This document shows positions 9,370 through 17,797 of a DNA stretch of 64,000 nucleotides, one piece after another. Origin of the DNA: JAEUJM01 sp041918615 (GTDB lineage: Bacteria; Actinomycetota; Acidimicrobiia; Acidimicrobiales; DATDAH01); NCBI GenBank assembly GCA_041918615.1, contig JAYRVH010000057.1:1-64000 (forward strand). The letters run 5' to 3'. The translations under genes and the position numbers were made by a program. Position 1 is the stretch's first letter, and every line of letters starts with the position of its first letter. The notes below the pieces were generated by a model, which saw only the letters and a program-made list of their open reading frames with translations, searched no databases and was not told the DNA's origin.

Positions 9370-9388
9370 ATGACGGAGATGTTAGATT
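9370..9388 (+). promoter_or_regulatory. Promoter with palindromic operator, site B
   Basis: ATGACGGAGATGTTAG at 9370-9385 matches CTRACR-N4-YGTYAG at 11 of 12 positions. The last arm merges with TAGATT (9383-9388), a TANNNT-type -10, six bases before ATG 9395, so transcripts may be leaderless for the relic ORF and carry a leader for the ACAD operon at 9552. Confidence 0.6.
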
Positions 9389-9394
9389 CGGCGG

Positions 9395-9505
9395 ATGACG
9401 ACGTTCCGCGCCATCGCCGCCCCCGAGCCGGGCCCGGCAACCCTGCAGGAGTCGACCGATGCCGACCTGCCCAGCGGTCGAGTCGTGATCGACACCATGG
9501 TTTGA
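9395..9505 (+). pseudogene. N-terminal relic of an acrylyl-CoA reductase-like MDR protein
   Basis: A 36-codon frame from ATG 9395 reads MTTFRAIAAPEPGPATLQES, then DADLPSGRVVIDTMV and a stop. From memory this matches the first strand pair of AcuI/YhdH-type quinone/acrylyl-CoA reductases (EADLP-G-V-V-V), which then continue into SSLNYKD, absent here. The rest of a roughly 330-residue gene is missing. It sits directly behind the site B promoter, suggesting that deletion of the original first gene brought the ACAD operon under this promoter. A short leader peptide is the alternative. Confidence 0.5.
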
Positions 9506-9551
9506 CCAGGCGACCCGACGTGCACCGACGCGATCCACAGGGAGGGCATGC

Positions 9552-10673
9552 GTGGAAGTCACGCTGAGCGACGATCAGGAGTTCTTCCGGGACACGACCC
9601 GTCGGTTCCTGTCCACCGAGTGCCCGATCGCCCAGGTGCGCGCCCTGGCCTCGTCGGACGACGGCTTCGACGCGGCGTACTGGCGCCAGGGCGGAGCGCT
9701 CGGGTGGACCTCGATGCTCGTGCCCGAGGCCCAGGGCGGCGGCAGCGTGAGCGGGAACGGTGTTGTCGACCTGACCATCGTCGCTGACGCCTTCGGTCGT
9801 CATGTCGCCCCGGGCCCGCTGGTGCCGACGAACGTCGTGGCCGCCGCCATCGCCCGTGCGGACGCCGACGAGCACCGCTCTCTGTTGGCCGGGCTGCTGG
9901 CAGGGGAAACGGTGGCCACGTGGTGCGGCGCGGAGCACGCGCTGGGTGACGGCGCCCTGGGGGCCGTGCGCGCCGGTGACGGCTACCTGCTCTCGGGCTT
10001 CTCGACGCCAGTCGAGGCGGCGGCTCAGTCGTCGTCGTTGCTCGTCACCGCGCGGGCCGACGACGGGCTGGTGCAATGCGTTGTCCCGACGTCGACTGCC
10101 GGCATCGCCATCACCCCGTTGGCGGGCCTCGACCTGGTGCGGCGATTTGCACGCGTGGACTTCGCCGACGTGGAAGTCCCGGCGAGCGCGGTGCTCACCA
10201 GTGGCCAGCCGGTCGTCGCCGACGTGGAGCAGCAGTTGCGGCACGCACTGGTCATCCAGTCGGCTGTCCTGGTCGGTGCCGCGGAGCGGACCTTCGACTT
10301 CACGGTCGAGTGGGCCTTCGACCGCTACTCGTTCGGGCGCCCGCTGGCGTCCTACCAAGAACTGAAGCATCGCTTCGCCGACATGAAGATGTGGCTCGAG
10401 GCGAGCCATGCACTCGCGGCGGTGCTGGCCCGCGAGGTGCAGGCGGGAGCCCCCGGCGTCGAGGAGACCGCCAGTGTCACCAAGGCGTACCTCGGCATGC
10501 ACCTCACCGAGCTCATGCACGATTGCGTGCAGATCCATGGCGGCATCGGCCTGACCACCGACCACGACCTGCACCTCTACCTCCGCCGGGTCGTGACCGA
10601 GCGGTCGTTGTTCGGCACCCCGGCCGCGCATCGACGACGTGTTGCAGCCATCGCGGCAGAGGCGGCGGCGTGA
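9552..10673 (+). CDS. Acyl-CoA dehydrogenase, probable non-catalytic partner subunit
   Basis: 373 residues from GTG 9552 with GGAGG 8-12 bases upstream. The C-terminal helices carry DRYSFGRPLASYQELKHRFA and the HGGIG segment typical of ACADs. The middle domain lacks the usual SEPxxGSD flavin loop and the C-terminal E-G-T base motif is replaced (LYLRRVVTERSLFG). Such stripped ACADs normally pair with an intact one, and the next gene, overlapping by GTGA, is such a partner. Together they probably form an alpha2-beta2 enzyme like those of mycobacterial cholesterol degradation; the substrate is unknown. Confidence 0.85.
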   Translation: MEVTLSDDQEFFRDTTRRFLSTECPIAQVRALASSDDGFDAAYWRQGGALGWTSMLVPEAQGGGSVSGNGVVDLTIVADAFGRHVAPGPLVPTNVVAAAIARADADEHRSLLAGLLAGETVATWCGAEHALGDGALGAVRAGDGYLLSGFSTPVEAAAQSSSLLVTARADDGLVQCVVPTSTAGIAITPLAGLDLVRRFARVDFADVEVPASAVLTSGQPVVADVEQQLRHALVIQSAVLVGAAERTFDFTVEWAFDRYSFGRPLASYQELKHRFADMKMWLEASHALAAVLAREVQAGAPGVEETASVTKAYLGMHLTELMHDCVQIHGGIGLTTDHDLHLYLRRVVTERSLFGTPAAHRRRVAAIAAEAAA

Positions 10674-11947
10674 CCGCCGCCGAGATGGAGTCGGTCGAGT
10701 CGTTCGCCGACCGCGCTCGGGCGTGGTTGCCCGACCACCTCCCGCTCGCGGATCCGGTCGACGCGGAGAACGGCTTCGGCTCCGACGAGGAGGAGTTGGC
10801 CGCCGTGGCCAGGATGCGGGCCATCCAGCGGACCCTCTACGACGGCGGGTTCGCCGGGATCTGCTTTCCGGTCGAGTACGGCGGCCTCGGACTCACCCCG
10901 GCGCACCAACGGGCGTTCAACGAGGTCTGCGTGCCCTACGACATGCCGACGCTGATCAACGTCCCGACCTTCGTCCCCTGCGGCGCGGTGCTGCTCGAAT
11001 TCGGCACCGAGGAGCAGAAGGCGACGCACCTGCCCGCGATGTTGAAGGGCGAGGAGCTGTGGATGCAGTTCCTGTCCGAGCCGAGCGGGGGCTCCGACGT
11101 CGCCGGGGCGATGACGACCGCGGTTCGCGACGGCGACGAATGGGTCGTCAACGGATCGAAGGTGTGGACCACGGGCGCGTGGTGGTCCGACTACGGCCTG
11201 TGCCTGCTCCGCACCAACTGGGAGGTGCCGAAGCACCGGGGCCTGTCGGTGTTCATCATCAAGATCCGCCAGGCCGACATCGAGGTGCAGCGGATCGAGA
11301 TGATCAACGGCTCGCGCGAGTTCTGCCAGGAGTTCATGACGGACCTGCGGATCTCGGACCGAGCGCGGGTCGGGGACATCGACGACGGCTGGACCGTCGG
11401 TCGGCGCTGGATGTTCCACGAGCGCAACGCGATGGGCGGAGGCTCGCCTTACACGAGCGGGAGGGCCCCGGGCCACGGCGCCGAGGCCACCGGCCGGGAC
11501 CTGCTCGTCGAGCTCGCCCGGGAGACGGGACAGCTCGACGACCCGATCGCCCTCGACCTTCTCGGCGAGGCGAGGACCCTGCGGCGAGCGGCCAGCGAGC
11601 TGAGCGCGCGCATCGCGGAGGGCATGGGCGCCGGCGTCATCCCCGACACCGCCGCGGCCGTGCCCCGGCTCATGAGCGGTGTCGTCAACGAGCGCATCCT
11701 CACGATCGGCCTCGAGCTGGCAGGGTCGTCCGCGGCGGCCTGGACCGATCACGATCCGGCGGCCGGCGTCGGCATCAAGTTCCTCATGCGTCAGTCCGGC
11801 AGCATCGCCGGGGGCACGCTCGAGATGGCCCGGAACAACATCAGCGAACGGGTGCTCGGCATGCCCCGCGAACGGACCCTCGACAAGGACGTCCCGTTCC
11901 GCGAGGTGCCCAAGGGGCCACCCGCAGCGGGCGGCTCGTCACGGTGA
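10670..11947 (+). CDS. Acyl-CoA dehydrogenase, probable catalytic partner
   Basis: 425 residues from GTG 10670, overlapping the previous stop (GTGA). It has PVEYGGLGL, the flavin-contact loop FLSEPSGGSDVAGAM, WVVNGSKVWTTGAW and the C-terminal GGTLEMARNNISERVLG, all typical of a FAD-containing ACAD. It would oxidise an acyl-CoA to the 2,3-enoyl-CoA. I could not assign the catalytic base with certainty. An open frame extends upstream over the previous gene but is a shadow. Co-translated with the partner ACAD before it; an LLM oxidoreductase follows 10 bp later. Confidence 0.88.
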   Translation: MTAAEMESVESFADRARAWLPDHLPLADPVDAENGFGSDEEELAAVARMRAIQRTLYDGGFAGICFPVEYGGLGLTPAHQRAFNEVCVPYDMPTLINVPTFVPCGAVLLEFGTEEQKATHLPAMLKGEELWMQFLSEPSGGSDVAGAMTTAVRDGDEWVVNGSKVWTTGAWWSDYGLCLLRTNWEVPKHRGLSVFIIKIRQADIEVQRIEMINGSREFCQEFMTDLRISDRARVGDIDDGWTVGRRWMFHERNAMGGGSPYTSGRAPGHGAEATGRDLLVELARETGQLDDPIALDLLGEARTLRRAASELSARIAEGMGAGVIPDTAAAVPRLMSGVVNERILTIGLELAGSSAAAWTDHDPAAGVGIKFLMRQSGSIAGGTLEMARNNISERVLGMPRERTLDKDVPFREVPKGPPAAGGSSR

Positions 11948-11957
11948 GGGCGCAGCC

Positions 11958-12890
11958 ATGAGGTTCTCGGTCACCTACCCGTTGGTGACCCACCCGCACG
12001 ATCCGACGCTCGTGACGGGTGACGCCATCACCCGCTTCGCCCGGGCGGCCGAGCGGGCGGGCTTCTCGGGCGTCGGGTTCACCGACCATCCCGCCCCCAC
12101 CCACCGGTGGCTGACGTCGGGCGGTCACGATGCCCTCGATCCGTTCGTGGCGTTGACCTACGTCGCCGCGGTCACCGAGCGGATCCGGCTGATCCCGAAC
12201 ATCCTGGTGCTTCCCTACCGCAACCCGTTCGTCGTCGCCAAGGCGGTGGCGACGCTCGACGCGTTGTCGGGTGGCCGGTTCACCCTCGCGGTCGCGGCCG
12301 GGTACCTGAAGGGCGAGTACCGGGCGCTCGGCGTCGACTTCGACGAACGGAACCTGCTGTTCGACGAGGCCGTCGAGGTGATGCGGGGCATCTGGACCAC
12401 CGACGACTACGCGTACGAAGGGCACCACTTCACCGCGCACGGCCAGACCGCCAACCCCAAGCCGGCCTCGCCGCCGCCGATCTGGATCGGCGGGAACAGC
12501 AGGCGGTCGCGGCGCCGTGTCGCGGAGTACGGCGACGGATGGCGGCCGTTCCCGGCGCCGCAGGCCCTCGCCACGACGGCGAAGACACCTCCGCTCGAGA
12601 GCGTCGAGGACCTCGCGCTGATGCTCGACCACCTGTGGCAGGTCGTCGACGAGGCCGGACGCGACCGCGCCGACATCGACGTCTCGTACGGCACCGGTGC
12701 CGGCGGGCACCCGGGCCGCGCCGAGTTCGACGCCGATGCGAGGCTCGAGGCGCTCGATGGGCTGGCCCGCCTCGGGGTCACCTGGGCGGACGTGCACATC
12801 CCCGGGGATTCGATCGACCACGCCGTCGAGGCGATCGAGCAGTTCGGCGAGACCGTCATCGCACGCAGCGCGCGCGGGCCCGACCGATGA
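11958..12890 (+). CDS. LLM-class oxidoreductase, probably F420-dependent
   Basis: 310 residues from ATG 11958. The bacterial luciferase-like TIM barrel is evident: MRFSVTYPL strand, GFTDHPAP, a PNILVLPYRNPFVVAKAVAT segment, LSGGRFTLAVAAGYLKGEY and IWIGGNSRRS. These are the hallmarks of the actinobacterial F420-dependent subfamily (TIGR03619-like), though FMN use cannot be excluded. Likely a redox step on the same catabolic intermediate as the surrounding ACADs and P450. The stop overlaps the next start by ATGA. Confidence 0.85.
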   Translation: MRFSVTYPLVTHPHDPTLVTGDAITRFARAAERAGFSGVGFTDHPAPTHRWLTSGGHDALDPFVALTYVAAVTERIRLIPNILVLPYRNPFVVAKAVATLDALSGGRFTLAVAAGYLKGEYRALGVDFDERNLLFDEAVEVMRGIWTTDDYAYEGHHFTAHGQTANPKPASPPPIWIGGNSRRSRRRVAEYGDGWRPFPAPQALATTAKTPPLESVEDLALMLDHLWQVVDEAGRDRADIDVSYGTGAGGHPGRAEFDADARLEALDGLARLGVTWADVHIPGDSIDHAVEAIEQFGETVIARSARGPDR

Positions 12891-14047
12891 CCAGGCCCGG
12901 TCCGCTGCTGCCCGCCGACGAGGGGCTCAACCACCAGATCGTCGACACGTTCGCCCGGGTGGTCGAGTCCGACCGTTCCTGGACCGAGAAGATCTGGGCC
13001 ATGGCCGCGGCGCGTGACGGGTCGCTCAGCATCGCCTTCGGGTTGGGGAAGTACCTCAACCGCAACGTCATGGACGGCTTCGCGGGCGTGTCCCGCGGCA
13101 CCGAGCAGTGGACGGTTCGGGCGAGCCGCCGACTGGCCCCGGACGTCGAGCGGAGCGAGATCGGTCCGATCGGCTACGACGTCGTCGCGCCGCTCGAACG
13201 CACCCGGTACCGCCTCGACGCCAACGACATCGTGCCGGTGAGCTTCGATGTGGAGATCGAGGGCGTGGCCCCACCGGCGATCGAGGAGCGCGAAACCCAC
13301 GTCAGCCGAAGCCGGTCGCGGATCGACGCCGACATCATGCGCTTCCACCAGAGCGGCGTGGCCCGCGGCTGGGTCGAGGTCGACGGTGAGCACATCGAGG
13401 TCGACGACCAGGCGTGGGTCGGCGCCCGCGACCGATCGTGGGGGGTGCGCTACGGGGTCGGGAAGCCGCCCGAGGACCTCGAGCCCACGCCGATGCCGGA
13501 CGGCACCGCCGGCATGTTCGTGTGGATGCCCGTCACCATGACCCGCCCGGACGGCCGACCGTTCACCTTCTTCGTGTACTACCAGCGCTACCACGGCCCG
13601 GGTTGGTCGACGGGGAGCGCACGGGGCTCCGTCGAGTTGCCCGACGGACGCATCAAGGCGTTCCACGACGTCGTCCCCGAGCTCGAGTTCCGCGACGACA
13701 ACCGGCGGCTCACCGGCGGGACGATCCGGGTGGTGATGCCCGACGCCACCGAGCGGGCCTACCGGGTCGAGCCCCTCTCCGACACGGGGTTCCACCTCGG
13801 CACCGGCCTGTACGGCGGCTTCGAGGGCCACTTCCAGGGCGAGTGGCGTGGCGAGCTCCACGTCGACGGCGAGCACGTCCGGGACTGCCACACCGTCGAC
13901 GTCGCGCGCCGGCTCAAGCAGCACCGGGACTGCATCGTGCGGGTCACCGATCTCGCCGACGGCTCCACCGGTGTCGGCAGCATGCAGTCCAACGTCGTCG
14001 GTGCCCACCCGTCGATGGGCCTCACGGCCGAGGCGTCCTTCGCGTGA
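12887..14047 (+). CDS. Lipocalin-like protein of unknown function, 386 aa
   Basis: Starts with ATG 12887 overlapping the LLM stop. It is beta-rich, with the conserved-looking segment WVGARDRSWGVRYG and a late GLYGGFEGHFQGEW. The RDRSWGVR motif occurs, as I recall, in uncharacterised proteins (DUF7064/DUF7065 or AttH/CrtC-like lipocalins) found beside catabolic P450s and kinases. No signal peptide, so cytoplasmic. It could bind or isomerise a hydrophobic intermediate; I do not assign an activity. Confidence 0.65.
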   Translation: MTRPGPLLPADEGLNHQIVDTFARVVESDRSWTEKIWAMAAARDGSLSIAFGLGKYLNRNVMDGFAGVSRGTEQWTVRASRRLAPDVERSEIGPIGYDVVAPLERTRYRLDANDIVPVSFDVEIEGVAPPAIEERETHVSRSRSRIDADIMRFHQSGVARGWVEVDGEHIEVDDQAWVGARDRSWGVRYGVGKPPEDLEPTPMPDGTAGMFVWMPVTMTRPDGRPFTFFVYYQRYHGPGWSTGSARGSVELPDGRIKAFHDVVPELEFRDDNRRLTGGTIRVVMPDATERAYRVEPLSDTGFHLGTGLYGGFEGHFQGEWRGELHVDGEHVRDCHTVDVARRLKQHRDCIVRVTDLADGSTGVGSMQSNVVGAHPSMGLTAEASFA

Positions 14048-15084
14048 CGATCCGTCCGGTCGACGAGATGCTCACCGGACTGATCGCCTGGCTGGACGAG
14101 GCCGCGGCGCCCGCCACCCACGAGGTGGACGGGATCGAGCGCCCGGCCGCGGGCTACTCGAGCGAGACCATCCTCGTCGACGTTCGGCGGTCGGACGACG
14201 ACGGTGTGCACGGACAGCGGATGGTGCTCAAGGTCCCGCCTGCCGGACCGGCGATCTTCTCCCGCTACGACTTCCCGATGCAGGCCCGCCTGCAGGAGGC
14301 GGCCGCTGCCGCCGGCATCCCGACGGCGGTGCCGGCGCGGGCCGAGCAGGACACGCGGTGGATCGGCGTGCCCTTCCTGACGATGCCCGCGATCGACGGA
14401 CACATCTTGGGTGAGGTTCCGGCGCTGGACCGACGCCTGTCCGGGGCCGAACCGGTTGCGAACACGCTGCTGCACACGACGTTCCTCCACCTCGTGGCCG
14501 ACATCAACCGCATCGACTGGGCCTCGTCGGGCCTCGGCGACGTGGTGCCGCACCGCGACAATGCCGCCGAGCTCGCGTACTGGCACGACTACCTGGCCTG
14601 GTACGCGGAGGGTGACGTGATCGTCCCTGCCCTCGTCGCGGCCCTCGAGTGGTGCGACGCCAACCAACCCGGTGACGAGCCCGAGCCGTCCCTGCTCTGG
14701 GGAGACGTGCGGATCGAGAACGTGATCGTCGACGACGCCTGGGCGCCGCTGGCCGTGCTCGACTGGGAGATGGCGACGATCGGCGCCGCCGAGCACGACC
14801 TGGCCTGGCTCCTGACGTTGCAGGCGACCCAGGACGTGCTCGTGGGACGGACCGTGCCCGGGTTCCTCGACCATGACGACGCGGCGCGCTGCTACGAGGC
14901 CCGGCTCGGCCGGCCGGTGCAGGACCTCGACTGGTACGAGGTCGTCGCGGTCGTGCGCACCACCGCGATCCTGTCCCGGATAGCGCACCTCAACGAGCAG
15001 CGGGGCGAGCCGAACTTCTTCCCGATTGCCGACAACCCGATCCTCGACCTGCTTGCCCAACGGATCGGAGGCGGTGGTCGATGA
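14044..15084 (+). CDS. APH-like phosphotransferase family protein
   Basis: 346 residues from GTG 14044, again overlapping the previous stop. Protein-kinase-like aminoglycoside-phosphotransferase fold: catalytic loop SLLWGDVRIENVIV and metal-binding VLDWEMATIG. The usual HGD is WGD here, which I recall as common in the ACAD10-associated subfamily. Human ACAD10/11 fuse this kind of kinase to an ACAD for 4-hydroxyacyl-CoA catabolism, so a kinase acting on a hydroxyacyl intermediate is plausible beside the ACADs. Not an antibiotic-resistance gene by context. Confidence 0.8.
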   Translation: MTIRPVDEMLTGLIAWLDEAAAPATHEVDGIERPAAGYSSETILVDVRRSDDDGVHGQRMVLKVPPAGPAIFSRYDFPMQARLQEAAAAAGIPTAVPARAEQDTRWIGVPFLTMPAIDGHILGEVPALDRRLSGAEPVANTLLHTTFLHLVADINRIDWASSGLGDVVPHRDNAAELAYWHDYLAWYAEGDVIVPALVAALEWCDANQPGDEPEPSLLWGDVRIENVIVDDAWAPLAVLDWEMATIGAAEHDLAWLLTLQATQDVLVGRTVPGFLDHDDAARCYEARLGRPVQDLDWYEVVAVVRTTAILSRIAHLNEQRGEPNFFPIADNPILDLLAQRIGGGGR

Positions 15085-16274
15085 CCAGCCTCGATCTGGT
15101 CGACATCGACCCCCGCACGCCGGGCTTCTCGCTTCGAGCGGACTACTACGACGTCCTCGCCCGGCTGCGCGCCGAGGCCCCCATCCACGAGTTCGCGCCG
15201 GGGATCAGGACCGTCGCGCGCTACGACGACATCCGCGAGATCAGCCGCGATCCCGGCCGGTTCTGCTCGAGCAGAGGGGTGCTGGTCAACGACCCGATCC
15301 GCGAGGGGCTGTCGGTCGAGGGGTCGATCCTGCACATGGACCCGCCGACGCACAACCGCTGGCGGCGGGTGTTGCACCGCGACTTCACCAGCCGGGCCCT
15401 CAGCCGGATGGAAGCACGGGTGCGCGAGATCACGGCCGCACTGCTCGACGCCATCCCGAGGGGCGAGGTGGTCGACCTGGTCGAGGCGCTCACCGCCCCG
15501 CTGCCCGTCCTGGTGATCTGCGAGCTGCTCGGTGTGCCCGAGGCCGACCGATCGGCCTTCCGCCGGTGGTCCGACGCGACGATCGTGGCCTCGGACGGCC
15601 GCGCCGCGCTGTCGCCGGAGGAGGCCGTGTCGCTGATGGAGATGGTCGGGTTCCTCGGCGAGCTCGCCGAGGCAAAGGCGGCCACCCCGTCCGATGACAT
15701 CATCTCGCTCCTCGTGAACGCAGACATCGACGGGCATCGCCCGACCCCTGGTGAGCTCCTCACCTTCAACATGTCGCTGGTGGTCGCCGGCAACGAGACC
15801 ACCCGGCACCTCATGTCCGGCTCGTTGATCGAGTTGGCCGCGCGGCCCGACGATCGGCGCCGGCTCCACGCCCACCCGGACCGCATCCCTCTCGCGGTCG
15901 AGGAGTGCCTGCGTTGGGTCACGCCCATACAGCAGTTCGCCCGCACCGTGACCGCCGACACCGAGCTCTCGGGTGTCCCGCTGTCCGAGGGCGACTACCT
16001 CGTGATGCTCTACGCCTCTGGGAATCGGGACGAAGCCGCGTTCGGTCCCACGGCCGCAGCGTTCGACCTCGCCCGCGAGCCCGCCACGGCGAACCTGGCC
16101 TTCGGGTTCGGTGAGCACTTCTGCCTCGGCGCGGCGCTGGCCCGGATGGAGGCGCGCGTGCTGTTCGAGGAGCTCGCCCGCCGCGACGTCGGCTACGAAC
16201 AGGCCGGCGACGCCGTCTACCTGCCGTCGAGCCTCGTTCGGGGACCCGACTCCGTTCCGTTCGTCTTTCCCTGA
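15081..16274 (+). CDS. Cytochrome P450
   Basis: 397 residues from ATG 15081 (ATGA overlap). I-helix VVAGNETTRHLMSG, ExxR in VEECLRWV and the heme loop FGFGEHFCLG with the ligand Cys at about residue 348. Class I soluble bacterial P450, needing a ferredoxin and reductase; the nearest ferredoxin is at 17600 in the next operon. It is the last gene of the site B operon and probably hydroxylates the growth substrate or a chain terminus. Confidence 0.92.
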   Translation: MTSLDLVDIDPRTPGFSLRADYYDVLARLRAEAPIHEFAPGIRTVARYDDIREISRDPGRFCSSRGVLVNDPIREGLSVEGSILHMDPPTHNRWRRVLHRDFTSRALSRMEARVREITAALLDAIPRGEVVDLVEALTAPLPVLVICELLGVPEADRSAFRRWSDATIVASDGRAALSPEEAVSLMEMVGFLGELAEAKAATPSDDIISLLVNADIDGHRPTPGELLTFNMSLVVAGNETTRHLMSGSLIELAARPDDRRRLHAHPDRIPLAVEECLRWVTPIQQFARTVTADTELSGVPLSEGDYLVMLYASGNRDEAAFGPTAAAFDLAREPATANLAFGFGEHFCLGAALARMEARVLFEELARRDVGYEQAGDAVYLPSSLVRGPDSVPFVFP

Positions 16275-16295
16275 TTGCCCTGCACCCCGCGGGCC

Positions 16296-16324
16296 TTGAA
16301 TCTAACACCCATGTCAGCTAGCGT
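16296..16324 (+). promoter_or_regulatory. Promoter with palindromic operator, site C
   Basis: TTGAAT (16296-16301), 17-nt spacer, TAGCGT (16319-16324). The operator CTAACACCCATGTCAG at 16302-16317 is a 12/12 match to the shared palindrome and occupies the spacer. It drives the amidohydrolase-ferredoxin-SDR operon. Confidence 0.7.
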
Positions 16325-16393
16325 TCGAGCTGATACGCGACCATGCGCCACGCTTCGGTTCACGACGTGCCACCGCACAGCGAAGGGATTCCC

Positions 16394-17596
16394 ATGCCGT
16401 CACGAGTGCTCGACTTCCCGGTCTTCGACGTCGACAACCACATGTACGAGACGCCCGACGCGCTCACGAAGTTCATCGCCCCCGAGTACGCCGGGATCAT
16501 CCAGTACATCCAGGCGAACGGTCGCACCAAGATCGCGGTCAAGGGCCAGATCAGCGACTACATCCCGAACCCGACGTTCGAGCGGGTCGCGGCGCCGGGC
16601 GCGCAGGAGGAGTACTTCAAGGTCGGGAACCCCGAGGGCAAGCCCTACAAGGAGATCCTCGGCCGGGGCATCGACGCCCTGCCGGCCTACCGCGACCCAG
16701 CGCCCCGCATCGAGCTGATGGACGAGCTCGGGCTCGACCGGGCCATCATGTGGCCGACCCTCGCCAGTCTCGTCGAGGAGCGGCTGCGCGACGACCCCCT
16801 CGCCATCCATGCGGTGGTGCACGCGCTGAACCAGTGGATGCACGAGCACTGGACGTTCGACTACGAGGGCCGCATCTTCCCCACGCCGGTCATCACGCTG
16901 CCGGTCGTCGACAAGGCGATCGAGGAGCTCGAGTGGGTGCTCGAGCGGGGCGCGCGCGTCATCCTCATCCGCCCGGCGCCGGTCCCCGGCTTCCGGGGCC
17001 CGCGGTCGTTCGCGCTCACCGAGTTCGATCCCTTCTGGGAGCGCGTGCAGGAGGCCGACATCCTGGTCGGCATGCATTCCAGCGACAGCGGCTACCAGCG
17101 CTACCTGAACGAATGGGAAGGCGTGCGCGACGAGTTCACGCCCTTCACCGGCCGGTCGGGGTTCGATGCGATCGTGGGCCATGGCGGTCGGCCGATCATC
17201 GACACCATGGCCTCCGCGATCGGCCACGGGCTGTGCACGCGGTTCCCGCGCCTCAAGATCGCCCCGGTCGAGAACGGCTCGGCGTGGGTGCGGTACCTGC
17301 TCGAAGCGATGCAATCGGCCTACGCGTTCAACCCGCACGCCTTCGCCGAGGATCCCGTCGAGGTCTTCAAGCGCAACATCTTCGTCCACCCGTTCCACGA
17401 GGAGGACACGTCCGGCCTGATCGACCTGATCGGTGTCGACAACGTGCTGTTCGGCTCGGACTACCCGCACCCGGAGGGGCTCGCCGACCCGATCTCGTTC
17501 GTCGACGAGCTCGACGGGCTCTCGACCGGCGACGTCGCGAAGGTCATGGGTGGCAACCTGGCCCGGCTGATGCACGTCGACGCCGGCAAGGTCTGA
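16394..17596 (+). CDS. Amidohydrolase-2 family metal-dependent hydrolase
   Basis: 400 residues. ATG 16394 is chosen because GAAGGG lies six bases upstream; an in-frame ATG at 16343 is closer to the promoter and lacks a ribosome site. FDVDNHMYETPDA replaces the HxH with DxDNH, seen in the decarboxylase-like branch. Later motifs are GMHSSDSGY, VENGSAWVRYLLEAM and LFGSDYPHPEG, whose Asp is the late metal ligand. Family members act as decarboxylases or hydrolases on CoA-free acids. A paralogue with its own copy of the operator is at 49497. Confidence 0.85.
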   Translation: MPSRVLDFPVFDVDNHMYETPDALTKFIAPEYAGIIQYIQANGRTKIAVKGQISDYIPNPTFERVAAPGAQEEYFKVGNPEGKPYKEILGRGIDALPAYRDPAPRIELMDELGLDRAIMWPTLASLVEERLRDDPLAIHAVVHALNQWMHEHWTFDYEGRIFPTPVITLPVVDKAIEELEWVLERGARVILIRPAPVPGFRGPRSFALTEFDPFWERVQEADILVGMHSSDSGYQRYLNEWEGVRDEFTPFTGRSGFDAIVGHGGRPIIDTMASAIGHGLCTRFPRLKIAPVENGSAWVRYLLEAMQSAYAFNPHAFAEDPVEVFKRNIFVHPFHEEDTSGLIDLIGVDNVLFGSDYPHPEGLADPISFVDELDGLSTGDVAKVMGGNLARLMHVDAGKV

Positions 17597-17599
17597 CGG

Positions 17600-17797
17600 G
17601 TGCTCCGCGTCGCGATCGACGCCGATCGTTGCAGCGGCCACGGCCGGTGCTATGCGCTCGCGCCGGCGGTCTTCGAGCCCGACGACGAGGGATACGGCCA
17701 GTTGGTCGCCGCGACGGTGCCGGATGAGCAGGCCGAGGCCGCCCGGCTCGCCCACAGCAACTGCCCCGAGTACGCCATCACCGTCACGCCGGGCTGA
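17600..17797 (+). CDS. P450-type single-cluster ferredoxin, 65 aa
   Basis: GTG 17600, three bases after the amidohydrolase stop. Cluster ligands C11, C17 and C55-P are visible; the position normally held by the second Cys is His14 (CSGHGRC), as in several actinobacterial P450 ferredoxins with a 3Fe-4S cluster or His-ligated 4Fe-4S. It probably donates electrons to one of the three P450s here. The stop overlaps the next ATG (TGATG). Confidence 0.88.
   Translation: MLRVAIDADRCSGHGRCYALAPAVFEPDDEGYGQLVAATVPDEQAEAARLAHSNCPEYAITVTPG

Noticed and set aside
14044..15084. Aminoglycoside resistance gene
   Set aside because: APH fold is shared by many metabolic kinases; overlapping ACAD/P450 operon context and WGD variant argue for acyl metabolism.
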